The notes: generated from the letters alone by a model not told the origin. Positions 17,079 to 26,441 are shown, counted from the first letter of the stretch. The stretch: 64,000 nt of DNA from Kofleriaceae bacterium (GCA_018057825.1 JAGPCY010000002.1:1-64000); one strand, 5' to 3'. A program made the numbers and translations.

Positions 17079-18383
17079 TCATCGGCCGCCGCCGCTGGTC
17101 GCGGACACCGGCGTGGGACCGTCACTCGTCACGTGCAGCTCCGGGCCGCGTGGCCCGAGCCGCGCCGCGATGAAGCGACGGCCCGCGCTGGGGGCGGTCA
17201 GCGCCCGCCAGGTCGACACCAGCCGGCCGGCTCCGTAGAAGTCGGGGACGTCGGAGAGCCGCGGCAGCGCCAGCGCCCACTCGATGCCGGAGACCGCCTC
17301 GACCGCGCGGCGCCCATCGAGCTCGAGCACCGCGCCGCGGGCCCAGGTCCACGGCGTGTCGGCGCGATCCAGCTCGATCACGCGAAGCAGCGAACGGTCG
17401 GCCACCGACCACACCGCCAGGGCCCCAGTCGTCGTGTCCTGGGTCACGAACAGGCTGCCGTCGTCCGAGGCGTGACAGGCGGCGATCGGCGCCGGCCACG
17501 GCACGACGATCGCCTCGGTCGGATCGCGCGGGTCCGGACCTCGGTTGGGCTGCGCCGTCGCCACCGAGCGCGCGTGCGGGCGCGCGAGCGCGGCGGTCTC
17601 GACCCGGAGGATCGTGACCATCGGCTGGCCCTCGACCACCGCGCCCTCGCACTGCGTGATCGCGTCCCGCACCCCGGCGCGTCGTGCCGACCAGGCGATC
17701 CACGGGTCGCGTCGCCAGCGCGGATCGAGGGGGATGACCTGACCGACGCGCCGGTTCCACACCGTGATCCGATCGGTGCTGGCATCCCAGGTGAGGCCGT
17801 CGGCGACGTGGCCGAAGCGCTGGCCGGTGGTGACCGGAACGACCTCAACGGTGCCATCGGGCAGCACGCCGAGACGGCCGGCCTCGAGGCGCCCGTCGGG
17901 CACGGCGCGCCGATACGAGATCCACACCGCGTGGGTCGCGGGGTCCTCGCCGAGCACCTCCGTGAGCTGGACCTCAGGCGGGAGTCGCTGTCGGAGCTGC
18001 GCGCGGCCAGTCGCGAGGTCGAAGTCGATCACCTCGACGCGGTAGCGTCCGGCGTGCTCGTCGCTGCCCGACGGGATGAGCAGACCGATGAGGGTGATCG
18101 GGAGCGTCACGACCTGGCCCAGGCGACAGAGGCCTTCGCCGCGCCCGTGCTCGTCGTCGGGGCTGGGGCCGTCCGGGCACGCATCGTCGTGCGACCAACG
18201 CAGCTCGCGCGACCACTGCCAACGCTCGACGACCGCCGCCGCCCGCTGCCCACCATGGGTGAGGAAGGCCTGGGCTCGACCGTCGTAGCGCGTGGCGCAA
18301 GCCGTGGTCGTGACGGCGGTGGCGGCGGCGAAAAGCGCCGCCGTCTTCGCGTGTCGCCGGCCGAGAGTGGACGTCGGGCTCAT
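17079..18383 (-). CDS. Lipoprotein with beta-propeller-like repeats
   Basis: 434 residues from ATG 18383, which overlaps the upstream gene's stop (ATGA), so the longer upstream open frame is rejected. The signal region is LFAAATAVTTTACATR with a lipobox Cys. Mature sequence has repeated strand blocks with Trp/Asp turns, for example GHVADGLTWDASTDRITVWN and GALAVWSVADRSLLRVIEL, which look like WD/propeller blades. A hydrophobic stretch (VVTLPITLIGLLIPSG) is seen near residue 80. Probably exported and coupled in expression with the lipoprotein just upstream. No enzymatic motif seen. Confidence 0.8.
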   Translation of the reverse strand: MSPTSTLGRRHAKTAALFAAATAVTTTACATRYDGRAQAFLTHGGQRAAAVVERWQWSRELRWSHDDACPDGPSPDDEHGRGEGLCRLGQVVTLPITLIGLLIPSGSDEHAGRYRVEVIDFDLATGRAQLRQRLPPEVQLTEVLGEDPATHAVWISYRRAVPDGRLEAGRLGVLPDGTVEVVPVTTGQRFGHVADGLTWDASTDRITVWNRRVGQVIPLDPRWRRDPWIAWSARRAGVRDAITQCEGAVVEGQPMVTILRVETAALARPHARSVATAQPNRGPDPRDPTEAIVVPWPAPIAACHASDDGSLFVTQDTTTGALAVWSVADRSLLRVIELDRADTPWTWARGAVLELDGRRAVEAVSGIEWALALPRLSDVPDFYGAGRLVSTWRALTAPSAGRRFIAARLGPRGPELHVTSDGPTPVSATSGGGR

Positions 18384-19672
18384 GAGCGCCACGCCGGCAA
18401 GCTGGGCATCGGCACAGTGATGCGTCGTCCCCCAGCGTCGAGGATCCACAACACCCTGAAATAGCGGCCGAAGAAGACCGCGCGTTCGGGCGCGACCACC
18501 GCGGCCTCTTCCACCGCGCCGAGCGGCTGCCAGCGCGCGAACCGATCGATCAGGTCGACGCGACCGCCGAGCGCGTCGGCCAGCTTGAACTCGTCGGCGA
18601 GGAGCTTCCTCTGTCGCCCGGCGGCGGAGAACAGGTGACCTACGGGCGCCCGGGCGGCGAACGGCGGGGGCGGCTGGCCTGGCGCGAGGCGCGACCGCCA
18701 CAGCACCACCGGGCCCGCAGCGGACAGCTCGCCGAGGGGATCGTCATGACGGCGGACCTGGGTGACCTCGGCGAGCACGACGATCGTGAGGCCACCGTCG
18801 CCGGCGGCGACCAGGGTGTCGTCGCCTGCGAAGGCGAGCTGGGCGAAGCGCCCGGCCTGGTGGGTCAGCTCACGGCCATCGGCGACGCGATAGATCGAGA
18901 ACGAGCCGTCCTCGGCCAGGATCGCGACCGCGGTGCCCTCGGCGGACACCGCGCACTCGCCGCGCATGCCGGGGCGGGTGAGGGTCAGCTCGTGACCTCG
19001 CGTCGTGTCGCGCTTGGCCGCGAAGGCCTGGTCGACGTCGAGCCAACGGACGGTGACCCGGTCGGCGCTCGCCGCCGTGCAGCCGGAGATCACGCGCCGG
19101 CTACCGCTGCGATAGCGGCGCGCGGCCTGGGAGCGCAAGAGCCCGGCCTCGGTCCATCCGGCGGACAGCGCGATGGTCTGCCCAGTCGTCAGCTCGCGCA
19201 GAGATGGCGGATCGCCTTCTCTCTGACTGACGGCCACACTGCGAAACAGGAAGCCACGGAGGCCGTCGATCGGCGGGACCTCACGACCCGAGCGATCGAA
19301 GGCGCGCAGCTCAGGTGGTCGACCGCCAGGACGTTCACCGTCTCGCTCGACCCAGATCACGTCGTCGGGCGCGAAGGCGACCGGGAGGCCGTCCGGGTCT
19401 GCGGTCAGCTCAGCGCTCGTGGTCGCGAGATCGACGATCGCTCGATAGAACCGGGTGCGCCCCGTCGTGTCGACGAACCTGACCGTCGCGCGCCGCCCGT
19501 CGGGAGACACCAGCAACTGTCGTAGTCGCGGGTCGTCCGCCCGAGGCGCGTACCAGCCGCCTTGTCTCGAGACGTTCGCGCAGCCGCCGAAAAGGAGCAG
19601 CACGGCCGCGACGAGCCTGGGGGACGCCCTGGTGTCTCGGGGATCGTGGGCGCATCGGCCAGGTTTCGACAC
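18380..19672 (-). CDS. Lipoprotein with beta-propeller-like repeats, partner of downstream gene
   Basis: 430 residues if started at GTG 19672, the only in-frame start that gives a sensible export signal: RLVAAVLLLFGGCANVS with a lipobox Cys at about residue 32. The frame stays open upstream through the hexamer tract, but that part is repeat-encoded and rejected. Mature sequence shows propeller-like blades (LRQLLVSPDGRRATVRFVD, GSFSIYRVADGREL, LAFAGDDTLVAAGDGG). It lies directly upstream of a similar lipoprotein with a 4-base overlap, so the two probably form one assembly. Confidence 0.75.
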   Translation of the reverse strand: MSKPGRCAHDPRDTRASPRLVAAVLLLFGGCANVSRQGGWYAPRADDPRLRQLLVSPDGRRATVRFVDTTGRTRFYRAIVDLATTSAELTADPDGLPVAFAPDDVIWVERDGERPGGRPPELRAFDRSGREVPPIDGLRGFLFRSVAVSQREGDPPSLRELTTGQTIALSAGWTEAGLLRSQAARRYRSGSRRVISGCTAASADRVTVRWLDVDQAFAAKRDTTRGHELTLTRPGMRGECAVSAEGTAVAILAEDGSFSIYRVADGRELTHQAGRFAQLAFAGDDTLVAAGDGGLTIVVLAEVTQVRRHDDPLGELSAAGPVVLWRSRLAPGQPPPPFAARAPVGHLFSAAGRQRKLLADEFKLADALGGRVDLIDRFARWQPLGAVEEAAVVAPERAVFFGRYFRVLWILDAGGRRITVPMPSLPAWRS

Positions 19673-19828
19673 CTGACCTGCCAGAGGTTCACCATCCGGC
19701 GGGACGCTCGGTGAATCGAGCCTAGTTCTCGCCGAGGTTTGCATTGTCGTGTTCGCAGCGCTCGACACCAATGCCGCCATAAGGCCATGGCGAAGCAAGG
19801 CATATGCCGGCCGGGACGTCGAAGGCCG

Positions 19829-20067
<239 letters not shown>

Positions 20068-20084
20068 AGGGGCGGGCGAATGGA

Positions 20085-21689
20085 CTACCAGTCTTCGGGC
20101 GCCGAGGGCTTGTGGCTCGACGGACCCGACGGGCCGGTGGTGTGCTTGCTGACGCCGACCTCGCCCCAGGCGCCGCCGTAGCCGTACCAGGCCTGGTTGC
20201 GCAGGGTGCGGAGGTTGTTCCAGGTCTTCCACTGCTTGCCGCGCCCGGCGACATCGGTGAAGTAGTGATGCCGACCGGGCTTGGAGTAGCTGGCGTGGGA
20301 GCCCTTGGCCGTGAACACCAGCGGGTGATTGCCCTGCTTGGGCACCTTCGACCACGGGAGGTCCTGGTGGCTGTCGTGCTGGTGGTAGCGGACCATCGTC
20401 GGGCGGTTGCGCCGATCGAGCTTGACGATGATGCGCTCCCAATCGCCCTGGTGACCGTTCAGGCCGGCGTTGTAGCCGAAGAAGAACCAGTAGGTGATGT
20501 AGTGGCCGTCCTTGGCGTCGTGATAGACGGGCGCGTTGGTGTTGGGGTCGGCGCCTTGCTTCACGCCGTCGCCGGGCTCGAGGAAGAAGCCCTCGTTGCC
20601 GCTCGGGCCGGTGCCGTCGGCGGGGCGAACGTCGTCATTGGAGGCGTGGTGGTCGTCGTGGTGGCCGCCGACCCAGCCGTTGGTCGAGTGGCTGTAGCCG
20701 CCGTCGCCGAGCTTGGTCTGGTCGATCTCGCCGCGCTCGGCGACGACGTGATCGCCGCGACCCTGATCGTGGGACCACACCAGCTCGGAGCTGGCGATGT
20801 ACTGGCCGGCGTCGGTCGGGCCGTGGCGCTCGTCCTTGTGCAGGAACACCAGCGGCGCGTAGCGCTTGACCGCCTCGTCGATCGGCAGCTTGCGTGGCGC
20901 GGCCTTGGCCGGTCGACGGCGGCCCTTGGCCTTCTGCTGGACCGCGCCCGGCGGCCGACCGGCGACCAGCGGCTTGTCGATCGCCGAGGTGTCCTCGCTG
21001 TGCTCGACGGCGGACGGGTCCTGGTCCTGCGCCTCCTGCGCGTCGGCGTCGCGCCCGTCGCCCTCGGCGGTGACCGGCGCGGTCGGCGCGGCGCCGCTGC
21101 CAGGCAGAAGATCGGTGGCCGACTCGCCGGCGACCACGCGCTCGGCGATCTCATCGGCCTGGCGCTCGTAGACGTCGTCGACCTCGCCCAGCCCGCCGTC
21201 GAGCTGCACGCCGGCCCGCTGCTGGAAGACGTGGGCGGCCTCGTGGGCCGCGGTGTGCAGATCGGGCGGGCCCGCGAACGCGACGTGATTGCCGGTGGCG
21301 AAGCCCAGGGCGCCCATGTCGGCGGCCGCCGCGCGGGCCGCGCCGTCGGTGTGCGCGACGATGCCGCTGACGTCGTGGTCGGGACCGAAGGCGCGCGCGA
21401 TCGCGTCGTGGTGGGGCAGGCGCTCGCCGGCGCCGGCGATGCCGCGGGCCGCCGCCTCGTGAACGCCAGCGCGCTCGTCGCCGCCGCGGCGCTGCACCGG
21501 GTCGAGGTGGAGCGCGAAGGGATCGTCGTGGGGCTCGGCGGTCGACGGTGGCGTCGTCGCCGCGATCGGGCGCGGCGGCGCGACCTTGCGCTGGACCGCG
21601 AGCGCCTGGGTCCGCGTGCGCGCGCCCGGGCTGCCGCCGCCGCTGTCGCCTCCGGAGCTGGTGTCGCGGGTCGACCGGTGCGCGCGCAT
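20085..21689 (-). CDS. DUF4157 putative metalloprotease fused to a Vps62-like domain
   Basis: 534 residues from ATG 21689. After a disordered N-terminus, the DUF4157 domain has [16 protein letters not shown] and the zinc motif HEAAH at 149-153 within [16 protein letters not shown] low-complexity linker (about 190-265) leads to a C-terminal domain beginning [11 protein letters not shown] and containing [14 protein letters not shown] and [14 protein letters not shown], which match the Vps62/DUF946 family of plants, fungi and bacteria. DUF4157 is frequently found at the N-terminus of proteins linked to extracellular contractile injection systems; the C-terminal domain could be the payload. No secretion signal is visible. 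Hexamer tract A follows its stop. Confidence 0.88.
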   Translation of the reverse strand: MRAHRSTRDTSSGGDSGGGSPGARTRTQALAVQRKVAPPRPIAATTPPSTAEPHDDPFALHLDPVQRRGGDERAGVHEAAARGIAGAGERLPHHDAIARAFGPDHDVSGIVAHTDGAARAAAADMGALGFATGNHVAFAGPPDLHTAAHEAAHVFQQRAGVQLDGGLGEVDDVYERQADEIAERVVAGESATDLLPGSGAAPTAPVTAEGDGRDADAQEAQDQDPSAVEHSEDTSAIDKPLVAGRPPGAVQQKAKGRRRPAKAAPRKLPIDEAVKRYAPLVFLHKDERHGPTDAGQYIASSELVWSHDQGRGDHVVAERGEIDQTKLGDGGYSHSTNGWVGGHHDDHHASNDDVRPADGTGPSGNEGFFLEPGDGVKQGADPNTNAPVYHDAKDGHYITYWFFFGYNAGLNGHQGDWERIIVKLDRRNRPTMVRYHQHDSHQDLPWSKVPKQGNHPLVFTAKGSHASYSKPGRHHYFTDVAGRGKQWKTWNNLRTLRNQAWYGYGGAWGEVGVSKHTTGPSGPSSHKPSAPEDW

Positions 21690-21878
21690 CGACGCGATGG
21701 TAACGCGGTCGCGCAACGCCGAGAAGCGTGGCGATGTAGCGGCGAGCGTGCACGGCGTTTCACCGCGGCGCCGCGAGGCCGCAACCCCGCGTGCGCGGCG
21801 AGGCCAGGCCTGGCACGCCGCGTGCTCTTACGCTGGTCGTCCACGGAACCCCGAGCTCCGCTCGCCCACGAGGTCCCC

Positions 21879-22067
21879 ATGTGTCGTCGCGTCACCTGCA
21901 ACAAGTGCAACAAGCCCACCTACGCCGGCTGCGGCATGCACATCGAGCAAGTCCTCGGTGACGTCCGCAAGGACCAGCGCTGTCGCTGCGGTCAGGCGAG
22001 CGCGAAGTCGCCTCCGTCGACCAAGGCGCCGACCAGCGGTGGGTTCTGGTCGAACCTCCTCAAGTAG
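21879..22067 (+). CDS. Small Cys-rich putative zinc-binding protein
   Basis: 62 residues. The N-terminus reads MCRRVTCNKCNKPTYAGCGM, then HIEQVLGDV and RCRCGQ; six or seven cysteines plus a histidine suggest a zinc-ribbon. Closely similar short proteins occur widely in Actinobacteria and Myxococcota without known function. The C-terminal half is a Ser/Pro/Lys linker ending FWSNLLK. It is divergent from the DUF4157 gene and precedes the lipoprotein gene at 22118 by 50 bases. Confidence 0.85.
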   Translation: MCRRVTCNKCNKPTYAGCGMHIEQVLGDVRKDQRCRCGQASAKSPPSTKAPTSGGFWSNLLK

Positions 22068-22117
22068 CGTCGGGCGGGGCGCGGGATGACGGCGGCCGCG
22101 ACGCGCGTTGATCGTGC

Positions 22118-22807
22118 ATGAGGTTCGCTGGTCTCGCGCTCGCCCTCGCGCTCGCATCGTGTCGGTCTCCCGGTCCCGCGCCGGCCTCGGTCGGGGCCCC
22201 GATCAAGCCCGCGGTCGCCGCCGCGCCAGCGGGCTTCGACGGCCTGTTCAAGGACGGCGCGCGCTGGCGCTTCGCGGTCCGGGTCGAGTCGGAGACCTGG
22301 GATGACAGCGATCCGGCGGCGGACGAGCACGGCACCATCGTCCGCACGACGACGACCGAGGTGACCTGCGCGGTCACCGCGGTCCGGGCCTTCGCTCAAG
22401 GCCGGGCCAGCCTGATCGAGTGCGACGAAGGCACCGACAGCCGGGTCGTCGAGCTGCTCGCCGGCGTGTGGCTCCAGACCGCCGACGGCCTGTGGCGCGA
22501 CTCCGCGTTGCCCGAGGGCGACCACGTCCCGGCCTTCGCGCCCGAGGACCAGGTCCTGCCCGCGGCGCCGACCGCGGGCTCGCGCCGCGACGAGTTCCCC
22601 GCGTCTCCCGACCGCCCGGCCGGTGGCATCTCCCTCGACCTCGAGCGCATCGACGACGGGTGGTGCGTCAGCCAGCTCGCCTGGGCGTCCGCCCAATCGT
22701 GGCGGCACCTGTGCCTCGACGGCGACGGCCCGGTCTCCGGCGGCTCCGGGTTCGACGGCGGCTCGTCCATCGTCGTGACCTTCGACCGCGTGGCCGTCGA
22801 CGCCTGA
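22118..22807 (+). CDS. Lipoprotein, paralogue of the gene at 16336-17037
   Basis: 229 residues. Signal peptide ALALALASCRSPG with lipobox Cys, then a short Pro/Ala linker. The mature domain opens GLFKDGARWRFAVRVE and follows the paralogue along its whole length (DPAADEHG, TCAVTAVRAF, QGRAS, VVELLAGVWLQTADG, WRDSALPEGD, PVSGG, VVTFDRVAVD). The two genes lie in opposite orientation and bracket the propeller lipoproteins and the DUF4157 gene. Function unknown. Hexamer tract B starts a few bases after the stop. Confidence 0.85.
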   Translation: MRFAGLALALALASCRSPGPAPASVGAPIKPAVAAAPAGFDGLFKDGARWRFAVRVESETWDDSDPAADEHGTIVRTTTTEVTCAVTAVRAFAQGRASLIECDEGTDSRVVELLAGVWLQTADGLWRDSALPEGDHVPAFAPEDQVLPAAPTAGSRRDEFPASPDRPAGGISLDLERIDDGWCVSQLAWASAQSWRHLCLDGDGPVSGGSGFDGGSSIVVTFDRVAVDA

Positions 22808-22810
22808 ACC

Positions 22811-22917
22811 GGTCTCTGCCTCTGCCTCGGCCTCGGCCTCGGTCTCGGTCTCGACCTCGGTCTCGGTCTCGGCCTCGGTCTCGGTCTCGGTCTCTGTCTC
22901 GGCCTCGGTCTCGGTCC
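22811..22917. repeat. Hexamer tract B (CTCGGT/CTCGGC)
   Basis: About 107 bases of degenerate GGTCTC/GGCCTC hexamers filling the gap between two convergent genes (stops at 22807 and 22925). It reads GGTCTC in the sense direction of the lipoprotein gene on its left. Confidence 0.95.
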
Positions 22918-22924
22918 CCGCGTC

Positions 22925-24028
22925 CTACGGCACGATCACGTCCTTGACCACCGCCATGTGCTGCATGTTCGCGGCGGCGCTGTCGCCGGCCATCGCCGGC
23001 GCGACCTCGGCCAGCGGCGTGTAGACGCGCGTGTCGAGCACCAGCCCGGCCGGAAAGCTCGACGCGCCGATCGCCGTCGGGACCTGGGCCGCGCGCAGCT
23101 CGGCGTCGAACAGGAGCCAGTCGTAGGGCTTGCTGCGGTTGGCGCTGGTGTCATCGTCGCCGAGCTGGTCCGCGGGGTGCGGTGCGGTGGTCGAGACGAC
23201 CGCCGACAGCGTGGTGAGCGCGGCCTCGGTGCGGCTGTCGGTGTTGAGGTCGCCGCCGATCACCAGCAGGTCGGCGCTCGGGACGTTGGCCAGGACGAAG
23301 CTGCGCAGGGCCACCGCCTGGGCGTTGCGGCTCGACGCCGACGTGGTCAGGAAGTGGACGCTGACCGCCCACAGGTCGCGCGGGCCCGGCACGTCGAGGC
23401 GCGCCCACACGAACTCGCGGTTGTTCACCTGCGGGTCGTCCCAGACGCCGGCGGCGACGATCGGATAGCGGCTGATCACGCCATTGGGGATCGCGACGCC
23501 GCTCTCGCGGGTGTAGACGAAGCCGGGGCCGAAGGTGCTGTCGACGAAGGCGCGCAGCTCGGCCTCGGTGTTGGTGCCGACGTTCCACTCCTGCATGAGC
23601 ACCACGTCGGGGTCGAGACCGTCGAGGAGTCGCTGGCCCGGCGCCTCGTAGCGCTGGAAGTTCCCGCTGGTCAGGTTGGACGCGACGAGGCGGAGCCGGG
23701 TCGGTTCGGCGGCGTCGGGCGGCGGCGCGTCGAGGTCAGGCGCGTCGAGGTCAGGCGCGTCGAGGTCAGGCGCGTCGAGGTCAGGCGCGTCGAGGTCAGG
23801 CGCGTCGAGGTCAGGCGCGTCGAGGTCAGGCGCGTCGAGGTCAGGCGCGTCGAGGTCAGGCGCGTCGAGGTCGGCCGCGTCGAGGTCGGCCGCGTCGAGG
23901 TCGCGCGCGTCGACCACCGCACCATCGATCGCGCCACCGTCAGGCCCCGGCGTCCGACCGTCGCTACAGCCGACCAGCGCGAGGACGAGCCACAGTGATC
24001 CCAGACCTCGCGCGATACTGCTGCGCAT
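22925..24028 (-). CDS. Lipoprotein of the endonuclease/exonuclease/phosphatase (EEP) superfamily
   Basis: 367 residues from ATG 24028. Signal peptide LWLVLALVGCSDG with lipobox Cys; then an acidic linker built of about twelve DAPDL-type pentapeptides (about residues 38-100). The catalytic domain has LVASNLTSGN near its start, VVLMQEWNV (metal-binding Glu), LLVIGGDLNTDS (Asp-x-Asn) and KPYDWLLFDAEL (Tyr/Asp before the final strand). EEP enzymes cleave phosphodiesters or phosphomonoesters; being lipid-anchored, it probably acts on extracellular DNA, RNA or lipid. The linker may hold the domain away from the membrane. Confidence 0.88.
   Translation of the reverse strand: MRSSIARGLGSLWLVLALVGCSDGRTPGPDGGAIDGAVVDARDLDAADLDAADLDAPDLDAPDLDAPDLDAPDLDAPDLDAPDLDAPDLDAPDLDAPDLDAPPPDAAEPTRLRLVASNLTSGNFQRYEAPGQRLLDGLDPDVVLMQEWNVGTNTEAELRAFVDSTFGPGFVYTRESGVAIPNGVISRYPIVAAGVWDDPQVNNREFVWARLDVPGPRDLWAVSVHFLTTSASSRNAQAVALRSFVLANVPSADLLVIGGDLNTDSRTEAALTTLSAVVSTTAPHPADQLGDDDTSANRSKPYDWLLFDAELRAAQVPTAIGASSFPAGLVLDTRVYTPLAEVAPAMAGDSAAANMQHMAVVKDVIVP
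23724..23912 (-). repeat. 15-bp tandem repeat inside the EEP lipoprotein gene
   Basis: About twelve head-to-tail copies of a 15-base unit; nine are identical (containing GCGTCGAGGTCAG on the plus strand) and the others differ at one or two bases. Each unit encodes one DAPDL-like pentapeptide. Near-perfect identity implies recent expansion or frequent slippage, so linker length may vary between strains. Confidence 0.95.
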
Positions 24029-24117
24029 GGCCCACCATCGTACCAGGGCCGTCGTGGCGCGCGACCTTTGAAGCGCATCGCCGCAAGGGAACTCCGCCTG
24101 CGAGTCTTTCGCGGCCC

Positions 24118-25110
24118 TCAGTCCTCGTCCTTCAGCAGGAACTCGTTGTTGATGACCTTGAACGACAGTCGACCGCCCAGCGTCGGCGACCAGGTCTCGA
24201 CCAGCGGGCGCACCACGATGCCCTCCTTGCGGTTGCGCGTGCCGGGGTACAGGCCGCGGGCCTGCTCGAGCCAGGCCTCGAGGCTGTGCTCGAAGGTCGC
24301 GGCGGCGTCGCCGGTGACCACGCGCTCGACCGGCACCGTCGCCACGCCGAGCTCCGCGCACCACGTCACCATCGCGGCGTGGTCGAGAAACCGGCCGGCG
24401 CTGACCTCGAACACGCTGAACGCGAACAGCGTCGGCGCGGCCAGGCCCAGCCGGTTCTTCTGGATGCCGGGGCCACACAGCTCGCCCTGCACCGCGAACC
24501 CGGGCGGCAAGCGCTCGGGGAGCCCGAGCTCCTCGGCGACGCGCCAGATCGGGCTAGGCCCCTTCGCCAGCGCCCAGTTGCGCGAGCACGCGACGAACGC
24601 GCCGTCGGGCGCGCGGTGGTACGTCGCCGACATGCCGTCGAGCTTGGTGGTGACGTAGAAGTCCCGGCCGCGGAGCTCGTCGAGCACCGCGAGGGCCGAC
24701 TGCAGCCGCAGCTCGTCGGTCTTGGGCACCTCGGCCGGGAACGGCCCCGAGACATCCTGGCTGGTGGTCACCGGCTCGTACTTCACGACCCCGAGCCGCT
24801 CGCGCACGTCGGTGCCGACGGCCGGGAGCTCGCCCGCGAGGATCGAGACCGGCAGCGCGAGGCCCTGCGAGAGCACGCCGCGCAGGCGCGCGGTCTTGAC
24901 GCGGAAGCCGCGCGCGCGCAGGAACTCGGCCCACGGCTCGGCTGGCAGCACGCTGTCGATCTCGAAGAACACGCACGGCGCGCCGGGGACGAACTCGTCC
25001 TTCTTGACGACGACGTCCCAGCCCATCACCCGGGCCTTCATGATGTTGTCGGCGCCGACGATGGGCTCGATGGCGTCGATGGTCTGGATCGAGACGAGCT
25101 TGCGCTCCAT
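24118..25110 (-). CDS. RNA ligase of the Rnl2/DRB0094-like group
   Basis: 330 residues from ATG 25110, which has a strong ribosome site (GGAGGAG) six bases upstream. The N-terminal part (IQTIDAIEPIVGADNI, MGWDVVVKKDEF) is the OB-like domain typical of DraRnl. The nucleotidyltransferase domain carries the adenylation lysine in TKLDGMSATY, plus VQGELCGPGIQKN, FAFSVFEV, KEGIVVRPL and LSFKVIN, i.e. motifs I, IIIa, IV and V. In Deinococcus this enzyme seals nicks with a 3'-RNA end. Here it is an orphan gene with tandem repeats in its leader (25123-25151). Confidence 0.92.
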   Translation of the reverse strand: MERKLVSIQTIDAIEPIVGADNIMKARVMGWDVVVKKDEFVPGAPCVFFEIDSVLPAEPWAEFLRARGFRVKTARLRGVLSQGLALPVSILAGELPAVGTDVRERLGVVKYEPVTTSQDVSGPFPAEVPKTDELRLQSALAVLDELRGRDFYVTTKLDGMSATYHRAPDGAFVACSRNWALAKGPSPIWRVAEELGLPERLPPGFAVQGELCGPGIQKNRLGLAAPTLFAFSVFEVSAGRFLDHAAMVTWCAELGVATVPVERVVTGDAAATFEHSLEAWLEQARGLYPGTRNRKEGIVVRPLVETWSPTLGGRLSFKVINNEFLLKDED

Positions 25111-25122
25111 GACACTCCTCCG

Positions 25123-25176
25123 CAGTTCACAGTTCAACCGCAGGTCAACCGTTGGTCAGCCCACAGAGTTCAACGG
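25123..25176. promoter_or_regulatory. Direct repeats in leader of the RNA ligase gene
   Basis: Two adjacent 11-base copies, CAGTTCAACCG (25130-25140) and CAGGTCAACCG (25141-25151), are preceded by a partial copy CAGTTCA (25123-25129) and followed by GAGTTCAACGG at 25166-25176. They sit immediately 5' of the ligase ribosome site on the minus strand. The spacing of one DNA turn suggests a cooperative operator, but this is inference. The rest of the 25111-25415 divergent gap shows nothing recognisable. Confidence 0.45.
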
Positions 25177-25415
25177 CCGGGCCGCCCTGGCGACCCTGAC
25201 CTGACCAGACCGGGATCACGCACCCGCGTGCCCCCGCGGTCCTGCGCGTCCGGACGAACGCGCTTCCACTCTCCGTAGATGGTCCTGGGCGCGCTGTCAA
25301 TCACAACCTCGCGGCCCGCGATCGGTCGTCCCTGCGGGCCGCGGCGACGGCGAGGTGGCGCGCGACCGCGATCACGTCCCAGGCATCGGCGACCGAGATC
25401 GGGTAGCGTGCCGCG

Positions 25416-26441
25416 GTGCGCCGAGCCCTGGCCGCCTTCGTCCTCGCGGCGAGCGTCTCCCTCGCGCCCGCGGTCCGGGCCGAGTGCACGTTGACCCGCG
25501 CCGAGCCGTGCCTGTCGCCCTGGCTCCACGACGGCGCGGCGGTGCCGGCGACGGCGGCGGAGCCGGCTGAGCCCGCGGACCATCGCCTGCTGGCCGCGGC
25601 CTCGGTGGGCGGCATCTACCTGGCGTTCTCGACCTGGGCCTACTTCGCCTGGTACCGCGACGTGCCGGCGCTGGCCGAGTTCGGCTGGGGCGGCGACGGC
25701 TACTTCGGGCGCAACACCTACGCCGGCGGTGCCGACAAGCTCGGCCACGCCTGGGCCAACCTGGTCCTGGCCCGGGCGACTACGGGCGTGTTGCGCCTCG
25801 GCGGCTTCGGGGCGACCTCGGCCGCGATCGCCGGCAGCGCGCTGTCGTGGGGCCTGTTCCTCGCCGTCGAGGTGAAGGACGGCTTCTACTACAAGTTCTC
25901 GCCCGGCGACGCGCTCATGAACACTGCGGGCGCGGTCCTGGCGGCGGCGATGGTGATCGAGCCGCGGGTCGACGAGCTCCTCGATTTCCGCGTCATGTAC
26001 TGGCCCAGCCCTGAGTACCTCGGCCTGTGGCGCGGCGAGTACAACGGCCCGCGCAAGGGCAACAGCCTGAACATCGCCGAGGACTACTCCGGCGAGACCT
26101 ATTTCCTGGCGCTCCACCTGGGCGCGCTGCCGCGGCCGCGAGCGACGCCGCGCTGGGCCGCGGTCGCCCTCGACTACCTCGACGTCGGGGTCGGCTTCGA
26201 GTCGCGCCGCTACAAGCCCGACGCCGCGCCCGACGCCGTGCCGACCCAGCGGTTGTTCTTCGGCGCGACGATCAACCTGCAGCGGGCGCTGGGCGCGCTC
26301 CTCGGCGAGCGCCGCGGGCGCGCCGCCCGCACCACCCGCGCGGTCGGCCACCACGTCCTCGAGTACCTGGCGCCGCCGTTCTCGATCGTGCCGCTGGTCG
26401 ACGGTCAGCGCGCGGCCTCGGGGCCGGCCCCGGTGCAGTAG
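25416..26441 (+). CDS. DUF2279 (YfiM-like) exported protein
   Basis: 341 residues from GTG 25416. Signal peptide LAAFVLAASVSLAPAVRAE. A segment containing FGWGGDGYFGRNTYAGGADKLGHAWAN and EVKDGFYYKFSPGDALMNTAG matches DUF2279: in this family the DKxxH...E...D pattern suggests a small membrane-embedded domain. Two or three hydrophobic segments flank it. The C-terminal 140 residues look beta-rich (LFLALHLGALP, FFGATINLQ), perhaps an outer-membrane or periplasmic extension. Function of the family is unknown. It is convergent with the gene at 26452. Confidence 0.82.
   Translation: MRRALAAFVLAASVSLAPAVRAECTLTRAEPCLSPWLHDGAAVPATAAEPAEPADHRLLAAASVGGIYLAFSTWAYFAWYRDVPALAEFGWGGDGYFGRNTYAGGADKLGHAWANLVLARATTGVLRLGGFGATSAAIAGSALSWGLFLAVEVKDGFYYKFSPGDALMNTAGAVLAAAMVIEPRVDELLDFRVMYWPSPEYLGLWRGEYNGPRKGNSLNIAEDYSGETYFLALHLGALPRPRATPRWAAVALDYLDVGVGFESRRYKPDAAPDAVPTQRLFFGATINLQRALGALLGERRGRAARTTRAVGHHVLEYLAPPFSIVPLVDGQRAASGPAPVQ

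Noticed and set aside
16920..18464. 514-codon plus-strand frame opposite the propeller lipoprotein gene
   Set aside because: Its translation is Arg-rich and the opposite strand has a signal peptide, lipobox and a coupled start.
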